Shown in pieces: positions 5,918 to 8,520 of a DNA stretch of 8,520 bases. Under the pieces are notes generated by a model. It was given only the letters and a program-made list of their open reading frames with translations. It was not told the DNA's origin and searched no databases. The position numbers and the translations under genes were made by a program. Each line of letters opens with the position of its first letter. Position 1 is the first letter of the stretch. The stretch lies in contig SKWJ01000453.1 in the NCBI GenBank assembly GCA_007128995.1, positions 1 to 8,520 on the forward strand, in the 5' to 3' direction. The DNA is from Paracoccaceae bacterium. GTDB lineage: Bacteria; Pseudomonadota; Alphaproteobacteria; Rhodobacterales; Rhodobacteraceae.

Positions 5918-6952
5918 ATGGCAGAGCAGCAGATCATCATCAGGAAAAGCGAAGATCATGATGATCATGATCACCACGGCGGTGCCTGGAAGGTCGCCTA
6001 TGCCGATTTCATGACGGCGATGATGGCGTTCTTTCTGTTGCTTTGGATCGTGTCTGCCGCTGACGAGAAAAAGCTGAAAGGGCTGGCCGAGTTCTTCACC
6101 CCGACAGAAACCAGCAAGCTGATGGGGGGCGAAGGGTTTCTGGAAGGTCAGGTCTTCGGGCCGGATGGAATATTTCGGGGCGTGGAAGGTGAAAGTTACC
6201 AGATCAATCCGCCAAGTCTGGGCCGAGAGCTTCCCGTTGCGCCGCCAGATGAGTTTCTGGGTGAGATGGAGCCTATGCGCGTCGCCGATGATGCATTCGT
6301 GGCGTCTTCGGACGGCGTCTATCTGACAGAACTGGCGGCTATGGTAGCTCATGCCAGCATGGTCGAGGCCGCGCATGAGACCAATTCGGTTCAGCCTGAC
6401 CTGCCAGAGTTCGTCGAAGAGCGTTCGGAGAAGCTTGACGCTGTCGAAGCGGCGATCGACGCTGCTATTGCGCAAAATGCTGCCTTGGTCGAATTTCAGG
6501 TCAGCTTGCGCGTTGAACAGACCCCGGAGGGACTTCTGGTTCAGATCCTTGACCAGGAAGCTGCGCCAATGTTCGACTTGGGCAGCACACAGATTGGCGA
6601 TGCAACGCGCGACTTGCTGCAAGTTGTCGGGCAGGCCGTCGCAGATCTTCCTTATCCGATGATCATTACCGGGCATACGGATGCGGTACCCTTCACGACC
6701 CGGACCAATTACGGGAATTGGGAGCTTTCGGCTGATCGGGCCAATGCCGCGCGGCGTGTCCTTGTTGCGGCGGGCGTGTCAAACGACAGGATCGCGCGCG
6801 TGTCCGGCGTTGCCGATACCATGCCCCTGAACCGTGAGAACCCGACAGCCCCCGAGAATCGCCGTTTGACAATGCTACTGATCTATCCGGATCAGCCGGT
6901 CGAGGGAATGCGTCCTGATAGCGCTGATCTCGGGGCGATCCGCCCCAGATAA
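5918..6952 (+). CDS. motB: Flagellar motor stator protein MotB
   Basis: Full-length 344-aa MotB, the stator subunit that carries the proton-binding aspartate and anchors the stator to peptidoglycan. A cytoplasmic N-terminus rich in Asp and His (12-20) precedes GGAWKVAYADFMTAMMAFFLLLWI (21-44). In this span Asp30 corresponds to the proton-carrying Asp32 of E. coli. A plug-like amphipathic stretch follows (about 50-63, DEKKLKGLAEFFTP). The linker of about 130 residues is acidic and includes a helical part (163-190). The OmpA-like peptidoglycan-binding domain covers about 200-325, with MIITGHTDAVPF (248-259), NWELSADRA (267-275) and PENRR (312-316). AAGGG (5904-5908) lies 9 bases before the ATG. 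The partner motA is about 2 kb away in the opposite orientation, and the mucR-like gene lies just upstream. No defects are seen. Confidence 0.97.
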   Translation: MAEQQIIIRKSEDHDDHDHHGGAWKVAYADFMTAMMAFFLLLWIVSAADEKKLKGLAEFFTPTETSKLMGGEGFLEGQVFGPDGIFRGVEGESYQINPPSLGRELPVAPPDEFLGEMEPMRVADDAFVASSDGVYLTELAAMVAHASMVEAAHETNSVQPDLPEFVEERSEKLDAVEAAIDAAIAQNAALVEFQVSLRVEQTPEGLLVQILDQEAAPMFDLGSTQIGDATRDLLQVVGQAVADLPYPMIITGHTDAVPFTTRTNYGNWELSADRANAARRVLVAAGVSNDRIARVSGVADTMPLNRENPTAPENRRLTMLLIYPDQPVEGMRPDSADLGAIRPR

Positions 6953-6997
6953 AACCACTCAATCAAGTTTTGTGACTGGCGCGCGTGCTGTTCACAG

Positions 6998-7030
6998 CCC
7001 ATCGATGGGGGGTACCGCGTCGCATGCGAC
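6998..7030. repeat. Two neighbouring 12-bp perfect palindromes
   Basis: CCCATCGATGGG (6998-7009) and GTCGCATGCGAC (7019-7030) are each perfectly self-complementary and lie 9 bases apart, directly before the larger hairpin. They may be part of a transcription-end structure or of a dispersed intergenic repeat, or may be protein-binding sites. Confidence 0.45.
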
Positions 7031-7084
7031 CAGGGCCTGCTCCCTCCCACCCGCGAGGGGGCAGACCGCTGGAATCTGGCTTTT
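7030..7084 (+). terminator. Possible terminator hairpin downstream of motB
   Basis: CTGCTCCCTC (7037-7046) pairs with GAGGGGGCAG (7055-7064), ten pairs with one G-T wobble, around an 8-base loop. An outer CCAG/CTGG stem (7030-7033 with 7069-7072) can close it. The only T-run (TTTT, 7081-7084) is 8 bases past the outer stem, so intrinsic termination is uncertain. It lies 78 bases past the motB stop. Confidence 0.35.
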
Positions 7085-7475
7085 GCCGTTGCTTTACGCG
7101 GGCCAAACAGGGAATTTCCTGAGGACTGGGCGCGGTGCACTATGTCAAGGTTAACGAGTGGTGAAATTTATTTTTCGGCATGTTGCTGAAAATGCACTTT
7201 AATATAGCTATTTGAAGCAAAAATTATGCCCGGCAAGTCTCGTTTTAGTTCAGATTTCAACGAATCACACTGGCATTGATGTGCGAACGCGCGATTGGTT
7301 TCTTGTCACATCTAAGAGCAGTAGAAAATTAACCTTTTTTTATTGATCCTCTGACTGTGACCAGAGCGGTGTTAGGCCTTGAATAATCCTGCACCAAGTT
7401 GACGCAGCGGTTATCGGTGTCTGCATAAAAAACAACCTGGCCATTCAGCCAGCCCAAGAAGGTTAATAGGCGGAA

Positions 7476-7490
7476 ACCCGCTGGGCGGGT
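7476..7490. other. Compact GC-rich hairpin upstream of the 295-aa gene
   Basis: ACCCGC (7476-7481) and GCGGGT (7485-7490) form a perfect 6-bp stem around a 3-base loop, 79 bases before the ATG at 7570. An alternative stem GCGG/CCGC just upstream shares bases with it, so two exclusive folds are possible. No U-run follows on the + strand. A leader structure is conceivable; I recognise no riboswitch class. Confidence 0.3.
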
Positions 7491-7569
7491 AGGTAATCAA
7501 CACGTTCAATCTCTGGATGTATTTTGGTTAAGTCATGCCGCATCTCTGCAAGTTCAACTAGGAACGATC

Positions 7570-8457
7570 ATGTCTTGTTTCGGGTCAGGGGCTTATCAGT
7601 TCATGGATGCTTCTTGTAACCGACCGAAACATATCAAGTTTCAGATCGATAAAGTGAGTGACACAATGCGAAATTCTGAAATTCTCGATTTGATCTGGAG
7701 TGGAGACGCTCGATCTGGACCTGAACCCGCCACCGGGAAAATACAATGTACCCTGAGTGCTTTGCTTCCTGTCCGTTTGATAACCTTGTCGGTTGATAGC
7801 GGCGTTGAGCGGTTCCATATCGTTCCCGAAACCCGGGAATTGCTGCCAGATGCGTCGCTTGGCGATGTGCTGGTCGAGGAGTTGGGTATCGATGTGCCTG
7901 TCGGGTCACTGATCTTGCTGCAGGATGCAGCATTGCTTGACGCAGCCGTCTCTGAGAACGATCTGTCGCATGATGTCGGAATGCTGATGGGTGAAGTGCT
8001 CATCAACGCCATACTCAGCGGGACTTTCCCCATTTCGCGCGAGATGGATGCACTTTATGCGATGGCCGCCTCCTATTGCAGCATCGCCAATGGCGCAGGG
8101 CTTCGGGAGTTGGGACTTGTTCCAGCCCAATTTCGCGCCGGTCTGGGAGCGTCACTCTGCGCCTATTGGGTAGGGGAGCGTGCAGCGCGCGACGAGGCCA
8201 GCGGCCATTTCTTGCGCGCAGACTTTCTGAACTGTCCGCGCCTGTTGTCGTATCTGGCTTTGCTGGACAGCAATTTCACACGGCCTCGGCGCGTTCCCGC
8301 AGGGGTGATCCCATCTGCCGAGGGAACCAGTAGCTTTGGTGCTTGGCTGGACACCACAAGAGCGTCCGTGTTGGCCAGTCTTGACGTTGATGCTGCACAG
8401 TCGCGGGTGGCCTCGTCGCTGCGTCATAAACCCGCGCAGGCGTCTCCTGAAAATTAA
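7570..8457 (+). CDS. Unrecognised soluble 295-aa protein
   Basis: A 295-aa protein that I do not recognise. The ATG at 7570 has a good ribosome-binding site (AGGAA, 7560-7564, about 5 bases away). The first 32 residues, however, are Cys-containing and low in helix signals, and an internal ATG at 7666 (MRNSEILDLIWSGD) could be the true start, giving 263 aa. There is no signal peptide or membrane span. Residues about 57-125 look like alternating strands and helices. Residues 134-235 look helical and contain the memorable stretches EMDALYAMAASYCSIANGAG (158-177) and LRELGLVPAQFRAGLGASLC (178-197). The C-terminal 50 residues are Ser/Ala/Arg-rich and probably disordered. Codon choice is GC-rich and similar to the other genes, which supports it being real. 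A CtrA-type box begins within its stop codon. A link to motility is suggested only by position. Confidence 0.75.
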   Translation: MSCFGSGAYQFMDASCNRPKHIKFQIDKVSDTMRNSEILDLIWSGDARSGPEPATGKIQCTLSALLPVRLITLSVDSGVERFHIVPETRELLPDASLGDVLVEELGIDVPVGSLILLQDAALLDAAVSENDLSHDVGMLMGEVLINAILSGTFPISREMDALYAMAASYCSIANGAGLRELGLVPAQFRAGLGASLCAYWVGERAARDEASGHFLRADFLNCPRLLSYLALLDSNFTRPRRVPAGVIPSAEGTSSFGAWLDTTRASVLASLDVDAAQSRVASSLRHKPAQASPEN

Positions 8458-8469
8458 ATATGTATTAAC
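8454..8469 (+). promoter_or_regulatory. Perfect CtrA consensus box at the right edge
   Basis: TTAA-ATATGTA-TTAAC matches the CtrA consensus TTAA-N7-TTAAC exactly. It overlaps the TAA stop codon of the 295-aa gene (8455-8457) and lies in an AT-rich stretch (8450-8520). The most likely target is a promoter for a gene beginning beyond the right edge. Confidence 0.6.
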
Positions 8470-8520
8470 CACGATTATCTTTATGGTCGCAATAAATAGT
8501 GTATGAATATACTTGTATTC

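Larger units (their letters stand above)
6953..7569. other. Long gene-free region between motB and the 295-aa gene
   Basis: No convincing gene lies in these 617 bases; open frames there are short and lack family features. The first part (about 6985-7075) is GC-rich and holds two 12-bp palindromes and a long hairpin. The part from about 7150 to 7360 is strikingly AT-rich, with TTAA-type motifs at 7151-7165 and 7329-7343 that are one base from the CtrA pattern in the second half-site. A GC-rich hairpin at 7476-7490 lies before the next gene. The region could hold a small RNA or a complex promoter, which cannot be decided from sequence alone. Confidence 0.5.

Noticed and set aside
5932..5977. 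GATCATGAT-like repeats and a His/Asp-rich stretch at the start of motB, possibly a metal-binding site or DNA repeat
   Set aside because: Alphaproteobacterial MotB proteins often have a His/Gly-rich start before GGAWKVAYADF; the DNA repetition follows from the repeated His and Asp codons.
6972..7154. A 60-codon + strand frame after motB
   Set aside because: It runs through the palindromes and hairpin, and its product has no family-like pattern.
7226..7332. Two 17-codon open frames overlapping by TGATG (starting at 7226 and 7279)
   Set aside because: No good ribosome-binding site, no recognisable composition, and frames of this size arise readily by chance in AT-rich DNA.

Overview
The window looks like a chromosomal piece of a motile alphaproteobacterium, most likely a member of the Rhodobacteraceae (Roseobacter/Rhodobacter relatives). 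The grounds are a GC-rich coding sequence, a MotA and MotB of the alphaproteobacterial type, a Ros/MucR zinc-finger regulator beside them, and CtrA-like boxes (TTAA-N7-TTAA) in the intergenic regions. I assign this by recognition, not by a search.

Left part (1-2258): a 5'-truncated FG-GAP/VCBS protein with a C-terminal ASPIC/UnbV domain (+ strand) meets tail to tail, with a 32-bp overlap, an exported di-heme cytochrome c peroxidase/MauG-family enzyme (- strand). This is a periplasmic redox pair of unknown purpose and has no obvious link to motility.

Middle part (2354-3926, - strand): a tightly coupled three-gene operon, motA, then a 92-aa exported protein, then a coiled-coil FliJ-like protein. 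Both junctions are 4-bp ATGA stop/start overlaps. Divergent from motA is a gene for an unrecognised ~342-aa protein with one membrane span near its C-terminus (4034-5062, +). The intergenic region between them carries a good -35 box and a degenerate CtrA site.

Right part (5376-8457, + strand): mucR-like regulator, motB, a 617-bp gene-free stretch that first holds strong palindromes and hairpins and then becomes AT-rich, and an unrecognised soluble 295-aa protein. A perfect CtrA consensus box begins within its stop codon and probably serves the next gene beyond the window.

Together, MotA and MotB form the proton-driven stator of the flagellar motor, but their genes are about 2 kb apart and divergently oriented. 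The FliJ-like protein would act in flagellar export, and the MucR and CtrA signals suggest cell-cycle/motility-type control. The parts worth following are the uncharacterised proteins embedded in this motility locus (92 aa, ~342 aa, 295 aa) and the UnbV/MauG pair. I see no mobile element, CRISPR array, tRNA or rRNA.
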